Part shown: piece by piece, positions 27,822-37,131 of the stretch
Layout: each line of letters begins with the position of its first letter
How positions within the stretch are numbered: the stretch's first letter is position 1
Source of the DNA: Nocardia elegans NBRC 108235
GTDB lineage: Bacteria > Actinomycetota > Actinomycetes > Mycobacteriales > Mycobacteriaceae
Reading direction: 5' to 3'
DNA length: 64,000 nt
Assembly (NCBI RefSeq): GCF_001612845.1
Contig: NZ_BDBF01000016.1
Coordinates: forward strand, 100,411 to 164,410
The notes under the pieces: model-generated
Database searches by the model: none
Told to the model about the DNA's origin: nothing
The model's input: only the letters and a program-made list of their open reading frames with translations
Position numbers and translations under genes: made by a program

Positions 27822-28481
27822 TCACCGGGCCCGCGTCGTGACCGGCGCGGTGAGGGTGCCGGCGAGCATGTCGATGACCTGGTCCCAGGCCTCGCGGTCG
27901 TCGGCGGCGATCCGGCCCGCCTCGACGGCCCGTTCGTGGTCGGCCAGCAGCGCGAACAGCACCGTGGTCAGACTGCGCAGCCGGCGATGCCGCAGGCGTG
28001 GCGGCAGGTCCGAGAGCGCGCGGTCCAGCCCACCCACGATCACCCGCACCGAGGTCCGTTCGGCGCTGTCCAGATTGGCCGCGTCCGACACCGCCGGATG
28101 GGTGCGGATCTGTTCGAGAAACCTTGCGTAATAATAACTCTCGTTCCGCGCTCCCAGTTCGAACATGGGGATGACCAGCGCGTCGAGCAGCGTGTGCACA
28201 TCGTCGCCGGTCGCGGCCGGCCGCTGCGCCAGCAACTCCAGCCGGCGCACCTCCAGGGTCGCCAGCCGCTGCTGCACCACGGCCTCGACGAGTCCGTCGC
28301 GCGAGCCGAAGTGATAGGGGATCGCCGAGTTGTTGCGCTGCCCGGCCGCGGCGGCGATATCGCGCAGCGGGACCAGATATCCCCGCTCGGCGATCAACCG
28401 TTCCCCCGCCATCATCAACCGCTCCCGGGCACTTACTGCTTCCACCCTGAGCACGATACGTCCTACCAGCGAATTGAGCAT
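27822..28481 (-). CDS. TetR-family regulator
   Basis: The 219-residue protein has an N-terminal TetR helix-turn-helix (RERLMMAGERLIAERGYLVP, then AAAAGQRNNSAIPYHFGSRD). The N-AIPYHFGSR form resembles regulators of fatty-acid or lipid-like genes. It is divergent from an SDR gene, with a palindrome between them. The ATG at 28481 has AAGGA very close upstream; a GTG at 28445 is an alternative. Confidence 0.88.
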   Translation of the reverse strand: MLNSLVGRIVLRVEAVSARERLMMAGERLIAERGYLVPLRDIAAAAGQRNNSAIPYHFGSRDGLVEAVVQQRLATLEVRRLELLAQRPAATGDDVHTLLDALVIPMFELGARNESYYYARFLEQIRTHPAVSDAANLDSAERTSVRVIVGGLDRALSDLPPRLRHRRLRSLTTVLFALLADHERAVEAGRIAADDREAWDQVIDMLAGTLTAPVTTRAR

Positions 28482-28487
28482 CAGTCC

Positions 28488-28515
28488 TTGACAGTTAAGA
28501 GCTAATTCTTAACAC
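28488..28515 (+). promoter_or_regulatory. TetR operator and SDR promoter
   Basis: GTTAAGA (28494-28500) and TCTTAAC (28507-28513) are perfect inverted arms around a 6-bp spacer. TTGACA (28488-28493) and TAACAC (28510-28515) are candidate -35 and -10 elements 16 bp apart, so the palindrome occupies the promoter core. Repression of both divergent genes by the TetR protein is the simple reading. Confidence 0.65.
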
Positions 28516-28544
28516 TGCGAGGACACCCAACGAGAGGACTAGCG

Positions 28545-29333
28545 ATGATCCTGGACAAATTCCGACTCGACGGCCGGGTCGCCGTCGTCACCGGCGCCGG
28601 CCGCGGTATCGGCGCCGCCTCCGCCCTCGCCCTGGCCGAGGCGGGCGCCGATGTGGCGATCGCCGCGCGCACGCAGTCACAACTGGACGCGGTCGCCGAG
28701 CAGATCCGCGCGACGGGCCGGCGCGCGCTCGCCGTGGCCTGCGATCTGTCGGACCTCGACGCCGTCACGGCACTGGCCGACGCCGCCGCCACGGAGTTCG
28801 GCCGCATCGACATCGTGGTCAACAATGTCGGCGGCACCATGCCGAACACCTTCCTGACCACCTCGCCGGAATTCCTCGAAGAGGCCTTCCGCTTCAACGT
28901 GTCCACCGCGCACGCCCTCACCCGCGCGGCGGTTCCGCACATGCTCGCCGGCGAGGGCGGCTCGGTGGTCAACATCTCCTCGATGATGGGCCGGGCGCCC
29001 GGGCGCGGCTTCCTCGCCTACGGCACGGCAAAGGCGGCGCTCGCGCACTGGACCCGGCTGGCCGCCGCGGATCTGTCACCGCGGATCCGGGTCAACGCCA
29101 TCGCGGTTGGTTCGGTGCTGACCTCCGCACTCGAGGTCGTGGCACAGAATCCCGAGGTCAAGGCGAAGATGGAGGCGGACACGCCGCTGCATCGGCTGGG
29201 TGATCCGACCGATATCGCGGCCGGCATCGTCTACCTCTGCTCGCCCGCGGGCAGCTATCTCACCGGCAAGATTCTGGAGATCGACGGCGGTATCGCCGCA
29301 CCCAACCTGGAACTCGGCCTGCCCGATTTGTGA
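28545..29333 (+). CDS. Short-chain dehydrogenase/reductase (FabG-like)
   Basis: The 262-residue classical SDR has [10 protein letters not shown] for NAD(P) binding, NNVGG, catalytic Ser in VVNISSMMG and YGTAK. The C-terminal [13 protein letters not shown] is typical. GAGGA lies upstream of the ATG. It is probably controlled by the divergent TetR protein. The substrate is not assignable. Confidence 0.9.
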   Translation: MILDKFRLDGRVAVVTGAGRGIGAASALALAEAGADVAIAARTQSQLDAVAEQIRATGRRALAVACDLSDLDAVTALADAAATEFGRIDIVVNNVGGTMPNTFLTTSPEFLEEAFRFNVSTAHALTRAAVPHMLAGEGGSVVNISSMMGRAPGRGFLAYGTAKAALAHWTRLAAADLSPRIRVNAIAVGSVLTSALEVVAQNPEVKAKMEADTPLHRLGDPTDIAAGIVYLCSPAGSYLTGKILEIDGGIAAPNLELGLPDL

Positions 29334-29505
29334 TAACAACGCGGATTCTTCCGTACCATCTGCGTGCTCGGCAGGTCACAATGATCAACTATGCACTGTG
29401 ATCGAGCACACATCGGTCGCATACGGTGCCGTCCCAGCTTGTCGACGAATGTGCCCGCCGCCCGGCCCGGCCGGACAGCGGGCCGGGTAGAGAGGTCGGA
29501 CGCAT

Positions 29506-30021
29506 ATGAACTGCACGAGCATCACCCGATGGACGATCCGAGCGGCGGCCGCGACGGCGATCGCGGCCGCCGGATTCGCTGTCACGGTGCCCGCGGGCGC
29601 CGACCCGGTGTGGCCCGGCGGCCCCGACATCCCCGGCATTCCGCAACTCGTCCCCTCCCCGCCGGGCCAGATCTCGGCTCCCTGTTCGGCCGCGGCGCGC
29701 GCGTGCCTGCGGCTGTCGACCAACGAGGGCTGGCTGATGGACAACGGCCGCGTGGTCTACGGCCCGACCCCCATCTCGCACGGGCGGCCCGGGTATGAGA
29801 CACCGCCCGGCACCTTCCACGTCGCGTTCAAGGAGCCGTATCACTGGAGCACCATGCACAACGCCGAAATGCGTTGGGCCGTCTTCTTCAACGGCGATAT
29901 CGCCACCCACATCGGACCGATCGAGGAGCAGTCCCACGGCTGCATCCGGATGACGCCCGAAGGCGCCAAAGCCTTCTACGACTACGTCAATCCGGGCGAC
30001 GTCTTCGAAGTCGTGCCGTGA
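29506..30021 (+). CDS. Secreted L,D-transpeptidase (YkuD)
   Basis: The 171-residue protein has a signal peptide (basic start, hydrophobic 12-28, cleavage near AGA-DP) and one YkuD domain with the catalytic motif HIGPIEEQSHGCIRM. It would form 3-3 peptidoglycan cross-links or attach proteins to the wall. It is smaller than mycobacterial LdtMt2, with no Ig-like domains. No ribosome site is clear. Confidence 0.9.
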   Translation: MNCTSITRWTIRAAAATAIAAAGFAVTVPAGADPVWPGGPDIPGIPQLVPSPPGQISAPCSAAARACLRLSTNEGWLMDNGRVVYGPTPISHGRPGYETPPGTFHVAFKEPYHWSTMHNAEMRWAVFFNGDIATHIGPIEEQSHGCIRMTPEGAKAFYDYVNPGDVFEVVP

Positions 30022-30055
30022 CCGTACGCGCCGGCCCGGATTCCGGGTCGGCGCG

Positions 30056-30400
30056 CTACGAATTCAGGTGGCCCAGTTTGATCGCCAGCAGATTCGCGAT
30101 CACGATGCCCGCGAAAACGACCGCGGCCACCCGGTGCCCCAGCCCCCACAGCGCGGCCGCGGCGCCTCCGAACACCACGATCTTGGTGATCACCGCGAGC
30201 AGCGGAATATCGAAACTCGCCTTCGGCGCCGCGAACATTCCCCACACCACCGCGGCGGCCAACGGGATGCCCAGCGCCAGCACGACTTTCACCATGGTGT
30301 TGTCGCCGACGCGCCAGCCCCACAGTCCCAGCACCACCAGCGCGCCCACCTCCGCGGCGAACGCGACGGTCAGATTGGCCCACTTCCACAGTTCCTGCAT
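30056..30400 (-). CDS. YrdB / DUF2568 membrane protein
   Basis: The 114-residue protein has four membrane helices and the family's WGMFAAPKASFDIP loop in the middle. Function unknown. A palindrome lies just upstream at 30421-30435. The gene converges on the L,D-transpeptidase gene. Confidence 0.85.
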   Translation of the reverse strand: MQELWKWANLTVAFAAEVGALVVLGLWGWRVGDNTMVKVVLALGIPLAAAVVWGMFAAPKASFDIPLLAVITKIVVFGGAAAALWGLGHRVAAVVFAGIVIANLLAIKLGHLNS

Positions 30401-30420
30401 GACTGCCCTCTCGCTAACTT

Positions 30421-30435
30421 GAGAGCAGCGCTCTC
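30421..30435. promoter_or_regulatory. Palindromic operator upstream of the YrdB gene
   Basis: GAGAGC-AGC-GCTCTC is a perfect 6-bp inverted repeat, 20 bp upstream of the YrdB ATG. It looks like a TetR-type operator, but no regulator gene adjoins it. Confidence 0.5.
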
Positions 30436-30629
30436 TAATAAGAGCAGTGTGCGCTGGAGCGGAAGCGTTGTCAACCGCTGGAGATTGCGGCGCGTGACGG
30501 CGTTGGGAGAGGAGGCCCGCCGGGGAGATCGCAGGATCGACCCAATCCGCGCGAGCGCGACCGTCGAAGCGCCGGCGCAGACAAGGAAAGCCGGCGAATC
30601 CACCGGATCACTCTGCCGAGAAGACGTTC

Positions 30630-30992
30630 TCAGCCGGCCGTTCGCGGTCGATCGGACAGGCCGAGACGCAGATGCTCGCTGTGATACACCGCCTCGTCGA
30701 GCAGCTGGGCGACGTGCGTGTCGTACAGGCTGTAGACGATGCTGCGCCCGGCGCGGGTTCCGGTGACGAGCCCGAGGTTGCGCAGCAGACGAAGCTGATG
30801 AGAGACGGCGGACTGCTCCATCCCCACCGCCTCGGCGAGCTCGGAGACGGGCCGCGGCCCCTGGCGCAATTCACTGAGGATCAGCAGCCGGCTCGGCGTC
30901 GCCAGGGCTTGCAGGGTAGTCGCCACATGCGCGGCGGACTCACTGTCCAGCCGGGCGATCGGCCGATCGCGGCCCTCGACGCCATGTCCCAT
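30630..30992 (-). CDS. nmtR: Nickel/cobalt-responsive ArsR-family repressor
   Basis: The 120-residue winged-helix repressor aligns nearly end to end with M. tuberculosis NmtR: it begins MGHGVEGR and has GMEQSAVSHQLRLLRNLG and YSLYDTHVAQLLDEA. Predicted metal ligands Gly2 and His3, Asp91 and His93, and His104 and His107 are all present at the same positions. His109 and His116 of the M. tuberculosis protein are Arg and Pro here. Binding of Ni or Co should release DNA and derepress the divergent ctpJ. Confidence 0.93.
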   Translation of the reverse strand: MGHGVEGRDRPIARLDSESAAHVATTLQALATPSRLLILSELRQGPRPVSELAEAVGMEQSAVSHQLRLLRNLGLVTGTRAGRSIVYSLYDTHVAQLLDEAVYHSEHLRLGLSDRPRTAG

Positions 30993-31022
30993 AACGGTGA
31001 AGTTTAGCCGACCAGGTATACA

Positions 31023-31036
31023 TGAAGACCTCTTCA
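31023..31036. promoter_or_regulatory. NmtR operator between nmtR and ctpJ
   Basis: TGAAGA-CC-TCTTCA is a perfect inverted repeat, extended outward by imperfect ACA/TGT flanks. It sits between the two divergent starts, 31 bp from nmtR and 51 bp from ctpJ. Confidence 0.75.
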
Positions 31037-31086
31037 CGTGTTCTGTTATTCTCAGGTTGCCCGCTCCCGATCCTCGGAGGTTTTTC

Positions 31087-33045
31087 GTGTCAGCACCGGC
31101 CGCCACGCGTCCCGCCGCGCTCACGGCGATACCCGCGCGGCGGACCCGGCTGTTCGCACTTCCCGAGATCCGTTGGGCCGCAGCGGCTCTCCTGCTCTTC
31201 GCGATCGGCTCGGTGGCCCGGATCCTGCACACACCCCCCGAGGTGTGGTGGTCGCTCTATCTGGCCTGCTACCTCACCGGCGGCTGGGAACCCGCCCTGG
31301 CCGGAGTGCGCGCCCTGCGCGAAAGGACGCTGGACGTCGATCTGCTGATGGTGGTGGCCGCGATCGGCGCCGCCGCGATCGGGCAGGTCACCGACGGCGC
31401 GCTGCTGATCGTCATCTTCGCCACCTCGGGCGCGCTGGAGGCGTTCGCGACCGCGCGCACCGAGGATTCGGTGCGCGGACTACTCGATCTGGCACCCGAC
31501 ACCGCCACCCGAATCGACGACGGTGTCGAAACGATCGTCAGGGCAGCCGATCTCGCGGTGGGCGACGTGATCCTGGTCCGCCCGGGCGATCGGATCGCGG
31601 CCGACGGCACGGTCGTCGCGGGCGCGAGCGAAGTCGATCAGGCCACCATCACCGGTGAGCCCATGCCGGTCGACAAATCGCCCGGTGACGACGTGTTCGC
31701 CGGAACCTCGAACGGCACCGGCGTCCTGCGGGTGCGGGTCGGTCGCCGCGCCGAGGACTCCGTCGTGGCCCGCATCGCCGCCCTGGTCGAACAAGCCGGC
31801 CGGACCAAGGCGCGGGCGCAGCTGTTCATCGAGAAGATCGAGCAGCGTTATTCGGTGGGCATGGTCGCGGTGACGCTCGCGGTCTTCGCTGTGCCACTGT
31901 TCTTCGGTGCGGTGCTGCGGGATTCGCTGCTTCGCGCCATGACGTTCATGATCGTCGCCTCGCCGTGCGCGGTGGTGCTGTCCACCATGCCGCCCCTGCT
32001 CGCCGCGATCGCCAATGCCGGCCGGCACGGCGTCCTCGTGAAATCGGCGGTCGTGATGGAACGGCTGGGCAGCACCACCCGCGTAGCCTTCGACAAGACC
32101 GGCACACTCACCCGCGGCGTGCCCGAACTCACCGACATCCGTGTGCTGCCCGATTGCCCGGGCACGGCGGAGGAGGTCCTGCGCTGGGCCGCTGGTGCGG
32201 AATATTCCAGCGAGCATCCGCTGGCCACCGCGGTCGTCCGGGCCGGTCGCGAGCGCGGACTCACGCTGCCGCCCGTCGAGGACTTCAGCGCGCAGCCCGG
32301 ACGCGGGGTCACCGCCACGGTGGACGGTCACCGCATCGAGGTGGGATCGCCTGCTGCGCTTCTGGATTCGGCTGAAGCCGCTGCCGCGGCAGTCGCCGCC
32401 GAGATACAGAACGCGGGGCACACCGCCGTAATCGTGCGGCGGGAGCGCCGAACCATCGCGATACTGGGCATCACCGATCAGACGCGCCCCGAAGCAGCCG
32501 ATTCCGTCGACGCTCTCACCGAAATCACCGGAGCCACACCGGTTCTGCTCACCGGCGACAATCTCGCCGCCGCCCGGCAGCTCGGCACCCGCCTCGGACT
32601 CACCGACATCCGGGCCGACCTGCTGCCGGAAGGTAAGGTCGCCGCGATCGCGGAACTGGAAGCCGCGGGCGACCGCGTCACCGCCGTGGGCGACGGTATC
32701 AACGACGCGCCCGCGCTCGCCGCCGCCCACGCTGGAATCGCCATGGGCGGCAACGGATCCGACCTCACCCTGCACACCGCGGACGCGGTCGTCATCCGCG
32801 ACGACCTGACCACCGTCCCCGCGGTCATCGCCCTGTCCCGTCGCGCGCGCCGCGTCGTGATCGCCAACCTGATCATCGCCGCGACCTTCATCGCCGTCCT
32901 GATCACCTGGGATCTCGTCGGCCACCTTCCGCTACCGCTGGGCGTCGCCGGTCACGAGGGTTCCACCGTCATCGTCGGGCTCAACGGTCTGCGCCTGCTG
33001 CGCGGCCGCGCCTGGGAGAGCGGGACGGCACGCCGGGCCGATTGA
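31087..33045 (+). CDS. ctpJ: P1B-type Co/Ni-exporting ATPase
   Basis: The 652-residue pump is close to M. tuberculosis CtpJ (NmtA). It has the TM metal-binding SPC motif (MIVASPCAVVLS), phosphorylated Asp in FDKTGTLTRG, TGE in ATITGEPMPVD, the GDGINDAP hinge and a final GHEGSTVIVGLNG, the HEGS/T signature of the P1B-4 class (Co/Ni). It lacks an N-terminal CxxC domain. The GTG at 31087 follows GGAGG by 8 nt. Confidence 0.93.
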   Translation: MSAPAATRPAALTAIPARRTRLFALPEIRWAAAALLLFAIGSVARILHTPPEVWWSLYLACYLTGGWEPALAGVRALRERTLDVDLLMVVAAIGAAAIGQVTDGALLIVIFATSGALEAFATARTEDSVRGLLDLAPDTATRIDDGVETIVRAADLAVGDVILVRPGDRIAADGTVVAGASEVDQATITGEPMPVDKSPGDDVFAGTSNGTGVLRVRVGRRAEDSVVARIAALVEQAGRTKARAQLFIEKIEQRYSVGMVAVTLAVFAVPLFFGAVLRDSLLRAMTFMIVASPCAVVLSTMPPLLAAIANAGRHGVLVKSAVVMERLGSTTRVAFDKTGTLTRGVPELTDIRVLPDCPGTAEEVLRWAAGAEYSSEHPLATAVVRAGRERGLTLPPVEDFSAQPGRGVTATVDGHRIEVGSPAALLDSAEAAAAAVAAEIQNAGHTAVIVRRERRTIAILGITDQTRPEAADSVDALTEITGATPVLLTGDNLAAARQLGTRLGLTDIRADLLPEGKVAAIAELEAAGDRVTAVGDGINDAPALAAAHAGIAMGGNGSDLTLHTADAVVIRDDLTTVPAVIALSRRARRVVIANLIIAATFIAVLITWDLVGHLPLPLGVAGHEGSTVIVGLNGLRLLRGRAWESGTARRAD

Positions 33046-33207
33046 CGGCTTCGCCGGGCTCGGCCGATCCGCCGATCGCGCCACCCCACCGCAGCGAGAG
33101 GCGCATACTGGTCGAGCGCGCATGGTGCGGCGGGCGGGGCGAACCCACCGCCGGGGTATCTCGTTTTCAGAGGCAGAACGTTCCCGAACCGACCACCAGA
33201 GGTCACC

Positions 33208-34065
33208 ATGACCGATCTGTCACCGTTCTACGCCGACGTGCAGGCCCACTACGACCTGTCCGACGATTTCTTCGCTCTCTTCCTGGATCCCACGCGCACC
33301 TACAGTTGCGCGTATTTCCGCGAACCGGACCTCACCCTGGAACAGGCACAGCTCGCCAAGATCGACCTGTCGCTCGGCAAATGCGATCTGCATCCAGGCA
33401 TGACACTGCTCGACATCGGCTGCGGCTGGGGCTCCACCATGATGCGCGCCGTCGAGAAATACGGCGTGCGCGTGATCGGCCTGACGCTGAGCCGCAACCA
33501 GTACGAGCACGTGCGCGACCTGCTGGACGGCCTGCCGCCCGGCACCGGTGAGGTGCACCTGCGCGGCTGGGAGGAATTCGACCAGCCGGTCGACCGGATC
33601 GTCTCGATCGGAGCCTTCGAACACTTCCGGCGCGAACGCTACGACGCGTTCTTCGACCGCTGCCACGACCTACTGCCCCCGGACGGCCGCATGATGCTGC
33701 ACACCATCATCGGCTTCCACCGCCACCAACTGCGTGAGATGGGCATCCCCGTCACCCACGAATATCTGGCATTCAGCAAGTTCGTCATCGACGAGATCTT
33801 CCCCGGCGGCCAACTCCCGCAGCCGCAGTGGATCGGCGAATACGCCGAACGGGCCGGCTTCACCCTCCACGACGTCCAATCCCTGCAACCGCACTACGCC
33901 CACACCCTCGACCTCTGGGCCCAGGCCCTCCGCGACCACCGCTCCGAAGCCATCGCCCTGACCTCCCCCACCGTCTACGACCGCTACGTCCGCTACCTCA
34001 CCGGCTGCGCAGACCTGTTCCGCGACGGCTACATCGACGTCCGCCAGCACATCCTGCTGGCATGA
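33208..34065 (+). CDS. Cyclopropane mycolic acid synthase-like methyltransferase
   Basis: The 285-residue protein adds a methylene bridge (or related group) to double bonds of mycolate or fatty acyl chains using SAM. The SAM site LLDIGCGWGS (68-76) and the conserved SIGAFEHF carbonate-binding region are present, and the length matches CmaA/MmaA. The ATG has an AGAGG site. It is 162 bp after ctpJ. The specific substrate cannot be decided. Confidence 0.9.
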   Translation: MTDLSPFYADVQAHYDLSDDFFALFLDPTRTYSCAYFREPDLTLEQAQLAKIDLSLGKCDLHPGMTLLDIGCGWGSTMMRAVEKYGVRVIGLTLSRNQYEHVRDLLDGLPPGTGEVHLRGWEEFDQPVDRIVSIGAFEHFRRERYDAFFDRCHDLLPPDGRMMLHTIIGFHRHQLREMGIPVTHEYLAFSKFVIDEIFPGGQLPQPQWIGEYAERAGFTLHDVQSLQPHYAHTLDLWAQALRDHRSEAIALTSPTVYDRYVRYLTGCADLFRDGYIDVRQHILLA

Positions 34066-34119
34066 CGGACCCGCCACCGAACTCTGCTGCTTCGGTGAGT
34101 CCGCGCGGTACATGCGAAA

Positions 34120-34146
34120 CCGCCCCGGAAGGAGTTTCCGGGGCGG
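34120..34146. terminator. Terminator after the cyclopropane synthase gene
   Basis: A perfect 11-bp stem CCGCCCCGGAA / TTCCGGGGCGG encloses a 5-nt loop between convergent genes. Confidence 0.85.
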
Positions 34147-34194
34147 CCGCGTGTTCACACCGCTACCGCGCGTAGTCCGCGGCGGCCGAGCGCA

Positions 34195-34350
34195 CTAGAA
34201 GTAGTGCGCGCGGCCGGCCACCGGGCGCCCCAGCGCTCCCATCAGAGCCAGCACGGCCCCCACGACCAGTGCGATGATGCCCAACGTCCACAGGATCGGA
34301 ATCCCGAGCAGGAAACCGAGAACCAGAAGGACAACCCCGAGAGTGATCAC
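34195..34350 (-). CDS. DUF6131 small membrane protein
   Basis: This 51-residue protein consists mostly of two membrane helices (VVLLVLGFLLGIPILWTLG and a second ending GAVLALMGALG) and ends GRAHYF. It matches DUF6131 proteins of Nocardia and mycobacteria. The GTG at 34350 has a GGAGATT ribosome site 4-10 nt upstream. Confidence 0.8.
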   Translation of the reverse strand: MITLGVVLLVLGFLLGIPILWTLGIIALVVGAVLALMGALGRPVAGRAHYF

Positions 34351-34598
34351 AGCAATCTCCTCACTTTCGCTCACCTCGCACCGATCCGGCGACCGGCTGC
34401 GATCAGCGGTGGCTCGAAACATCCGATACCCGGATATCTGGGAGTGAAACGAACTCTCTTCACCAGATTGGTGAGCTGCTGTACGGGGCGCAGGGGCACT
34501 TGCTTCGAAATGTGAAGAGACAGAACGGGCGACAACTGATAGAGCGCTCCATCGGCCCACCTCGGGATCACCCCGGTCCGATCCGATATCCGTGAAAC

Positions 34599-37001
34599 TC
34601 AAAGCCGACCCGCAGCCTTCTGATGGTCAGGATCCACCACTCGCTCCAGTGCGCGCAGATCGGCCTCGAGCGCCCGGAACAGCACATAGGCGACCACGAA
34701 GGCGACGATGGACCCCACGCACAACACCCGCACCGCGTCGATGACCTTCGGAGTATCGTTCACCGGCAGGAATGTCACCCCGGCCACCGCCAGCAGTGGC
34801 ACCGACGCCGCCACCGCGAGATATCCGTTGCAGCGGCGATCGAGCCGGCGCAGGTGCACCGCATCCTCGGGGCTGACGTCGCCGTGCCGGAGAAACTGCG
34901 GGTAGACGCAGCGGACCATGTAGAACGTCACCAGGAAGAACGGATACGCCACCGCCATCGCGCCGCACACCAGCAGCCCACCCAAGAAGTGCACGATCGC
35001 CTCTCCGGTGAGCTCGTGGGTCGCGAAGTGCAGCACGAGCGGGAACAGAATCGCCGCCAGGCTCCAGAGCGAGAACGCCACCACCACACACCGATCACCG
35101 AACATCAGGGCATCGGATCTGGCTCGGGCGAGTATCCGGGAGTCATAGTCGCGTCCGCGCCGCATACCGCGCCGAACGGCGAGTAGATAGCGCGACAAGT
35201 ACAGCACGGTCACGACGCCCACCGGGAAGAAGACCGCGTTCACCGTGATGGTGAAAATCCACCACGTCTGTTGGGCGGGCACACTCATCCGGTCGATGAT
35301 CAGGTTTCGATTGTGCACCGTGTTGTACACGGCCGCAATCACATTCGGGGCGCCGAAGGCCAGCACCACCAGCGGCACCAGCCACCTCCGCGCCCGGAAA
35401 CGCCAGCTGGCGGGTGCCGGATCCACCAGTTCGCGGGCCCGCGCGTCCAGGCACAGTTCGAACTGCTGGGCCAGTTCGTTGCCGTTGGACCACCGCTTGT
35501 CACGCGTGGGCGCCAGACAGGTCAGCAACACCCTGCACAATGTCGCCGGACAATCGGGCGGAACCCGTTGCAGCGCAGCCGAATCCAAACCAGCACGACG
35601 ACGTGCGAGCATCGCCCCCAGCGCGGTGGAGTCGCTGCGCTCACCCGCGGTGCTGTCGTCGAACGGCTTGGCACCGGTCAGCAGCTCCCACAGCACCACA
35701 CCCAGCGAGTAGATGTCGGAACGGGTATCCAGATCGTCGGCGGAACGGCGGTAGCCGGGATGGCAGGCCTCCAACTGCTCCGGCGACATGTACGACAGCG
35801 ACCCACCGAAGTACGCCACCGGATTGGCGCCGGCCACCTCGCGGCTGAAACTGATATTGAAATCGGCGAGTTTCGGCACCGCCTCCGCGGTGAGCAGAAC
35901 GTTCGCCGGTTTGACGTCGCGATGCAGCACGCCGTGTTCGTCGGCGTAGGCCAGCGCCTCGGCGAGCCGGCGGCCCAGCCAGGCCACGGTTTCCGGCCAC
36001 GACAGCGCCGCGATCTCGGCGCGCACGCTGGAATCGGTCGGGCGGATCTCACCCTTCTCCTCCATCGCGGCGTCGACCGCGGCCAGCAGCAACCGACCGC
36101 TGCGCTGGTCGGCAGGGGTGGACCGGACCCGGCGCAACACACCCAGCAGGGTGCCACCAGGCAGAAACTGCATGTACAGCAGCCGAAGTCGGCGGCTGCG
36201 GGAATCGCCGCGCGGGTCCGGTTCGCCCAGCAGCCGCTGGTCGAAGATCCGGACGATGTAGTCGTGGTCGAGCTGGGCCAGGGTCTGCGGTTCGGTGCCG
36301 CGGTCGGCGGAGATCTTCACCGCCACCAGCCGCTGCAACGAGCGCTGCCGGGCCAGGAACACCCGCGCGAAGGCTCCGCTACCCAGCCCGGTGAGCAGAT
36401 CGAAATCATCGATGCAATCGCCTACCCGGATGCTGTCCAGCCGAGCGACCTGCGATCCCGTCGTCTCCTGTTCGGCGAACAGGTCGCCCGTGGTGCGGGT
36501 GCCTTCGGGGGAGACCATGGTCGAGGCGATGGCAGTCGGGTCCGCACCGGCGCGTTGAGTGCTCCGATCCTCGTCGTCGGCATTGAGCAACTCGCTCAGC
36601 TCGGGCGCTTGCGCGGGATATTCGCGCAGATATTCGCGCGGATCGACCCGCTCGCCGCTGTGCCGGCGGATCACGAACTCCTCATAGACCAGGCTGGCCG
36701 GAACGCGGTCCGGCGACAGCTCGGCGAATTCCGCGCAGTAGTCCCGCAGCCGCTTGCGGGGCGGCTCGGGTCCGCCGGACGGCGTGAGCGCGGGCCGGCG
36801 CAGCCAGCGCTGGCGCAGGTCGACGCGGATCAATTCGATCAACGCGTCCAAGCGCAAGGTCTCTGCGTCGGGCAGGTAATCGCTGATGGCCGGGGCCGGG
36901 TCAGCCGATTCCCACGCGGCTGCGAAGGCGGCCACCGCGCCGGATTCGAGTCCGGCCGTTGATCGTCCGAAGCCGCTGTCTGAGCCGGAGCCGTCGGTCA
37001 T
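34599..37001 (-). CDS. Ser/Thr protein kinase with N-terminal extension and six membrane helices
   Basis: This is an 800-residue kinase. Residues 50-140 form a helical region (LIELIRVDL, YEEFVIRRHSGERVDPREYL) like those preceding planctomycete kinases. The kinase domain spans about 200-520: glycine loop GLGSGAFARV (205-214), Lys229, HRDVKPAN (360-367). The Mg motif is Asp380-Phe-Asn382 in place of DFG. Six helices follow at about 539-560, 580-605, 637-660, 668-697, 727-747 and 756-776. The ATG at 37001 has AGGAG. It lies downstream of an FHA-ABC exporter on the same strand, like PknF with Rv1747. Confidence 0.87.
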   Translation of the reverse strand: MTDGSGSDSGFGRSTAGLESGAVAAFAAAWESADPAPAISDYLPDAETLRLDALIELIRVDLRQRWLRRPALTPSGGPEPPRKRLRDYCAEFAELSPDRVPASLVYEEFVIRRHSGERVDPREYLREYPAQAPELSELLNADDEDRSTQRAGADPTAIASTMVSPEGTRTTGDLFAEQETTGSQVARLDSIRVGDCIDDFDLLTGLGSGAFARVFLARQRSLQRLVAVKISADRGTEPQTLAQLDHDYIVRIFDQRLLGEPDPRGDSRSRRLRLLYMQFLPGGTLLGVLRRVRSTPADQRSGRLLLAAVDAAMEEKGEIRPTDSSVRAEIAALSWPETVAWLGRRLAEALAYADEHGVLHRDVKPANVLLTAEAVPKLADFNISFSREVAGANPVAYFGGSLSYMSPEQLEACHPGYRRSADDLDTRSDIYSLGVVLWELLTGAKPFDDSTAGERSDSTALGAMLARRRAGLDSAALQRVPPDCPATLCRVLLTCLAPTRDKRWSNGNELAQQFELCLDARARELVDPAPASWRFRARRWLVPLVVLAFGAPNVIAAVYNTVHNRNLIIDRMSVPAQQTWWIFTITVNAVFFPVGVVTVLYLSRYLLAVRRGMRRGRDYDSRILARARSDALMFGDRCVVVAFSLWSLAAILFPLVLHFATHELTGEAIVHFLGGLLVCGAMAVAYPFFLVTFYMVRCVYPQFLRHGDVSPEDAVHLRRLDRRCNGYLAVAASVPLLAVAGVTFLPVNDTPKVIDAVRVLCVGSIVAFVVAYVLFRALEADLRALERVVDPDHQKAAGRL

Positions 37002-37131
37002 ATCCGCTCCTGTCGAATCCGAACCGTAGACTGGCCGGTCGGTGAAGCGATGGATGCAATCCGCCACACCCAACACCATCATCCCCGAGAGGCGGTCCGA
37101 TCGAGGAGAAATCGCACGGCTGCATCCGGCG

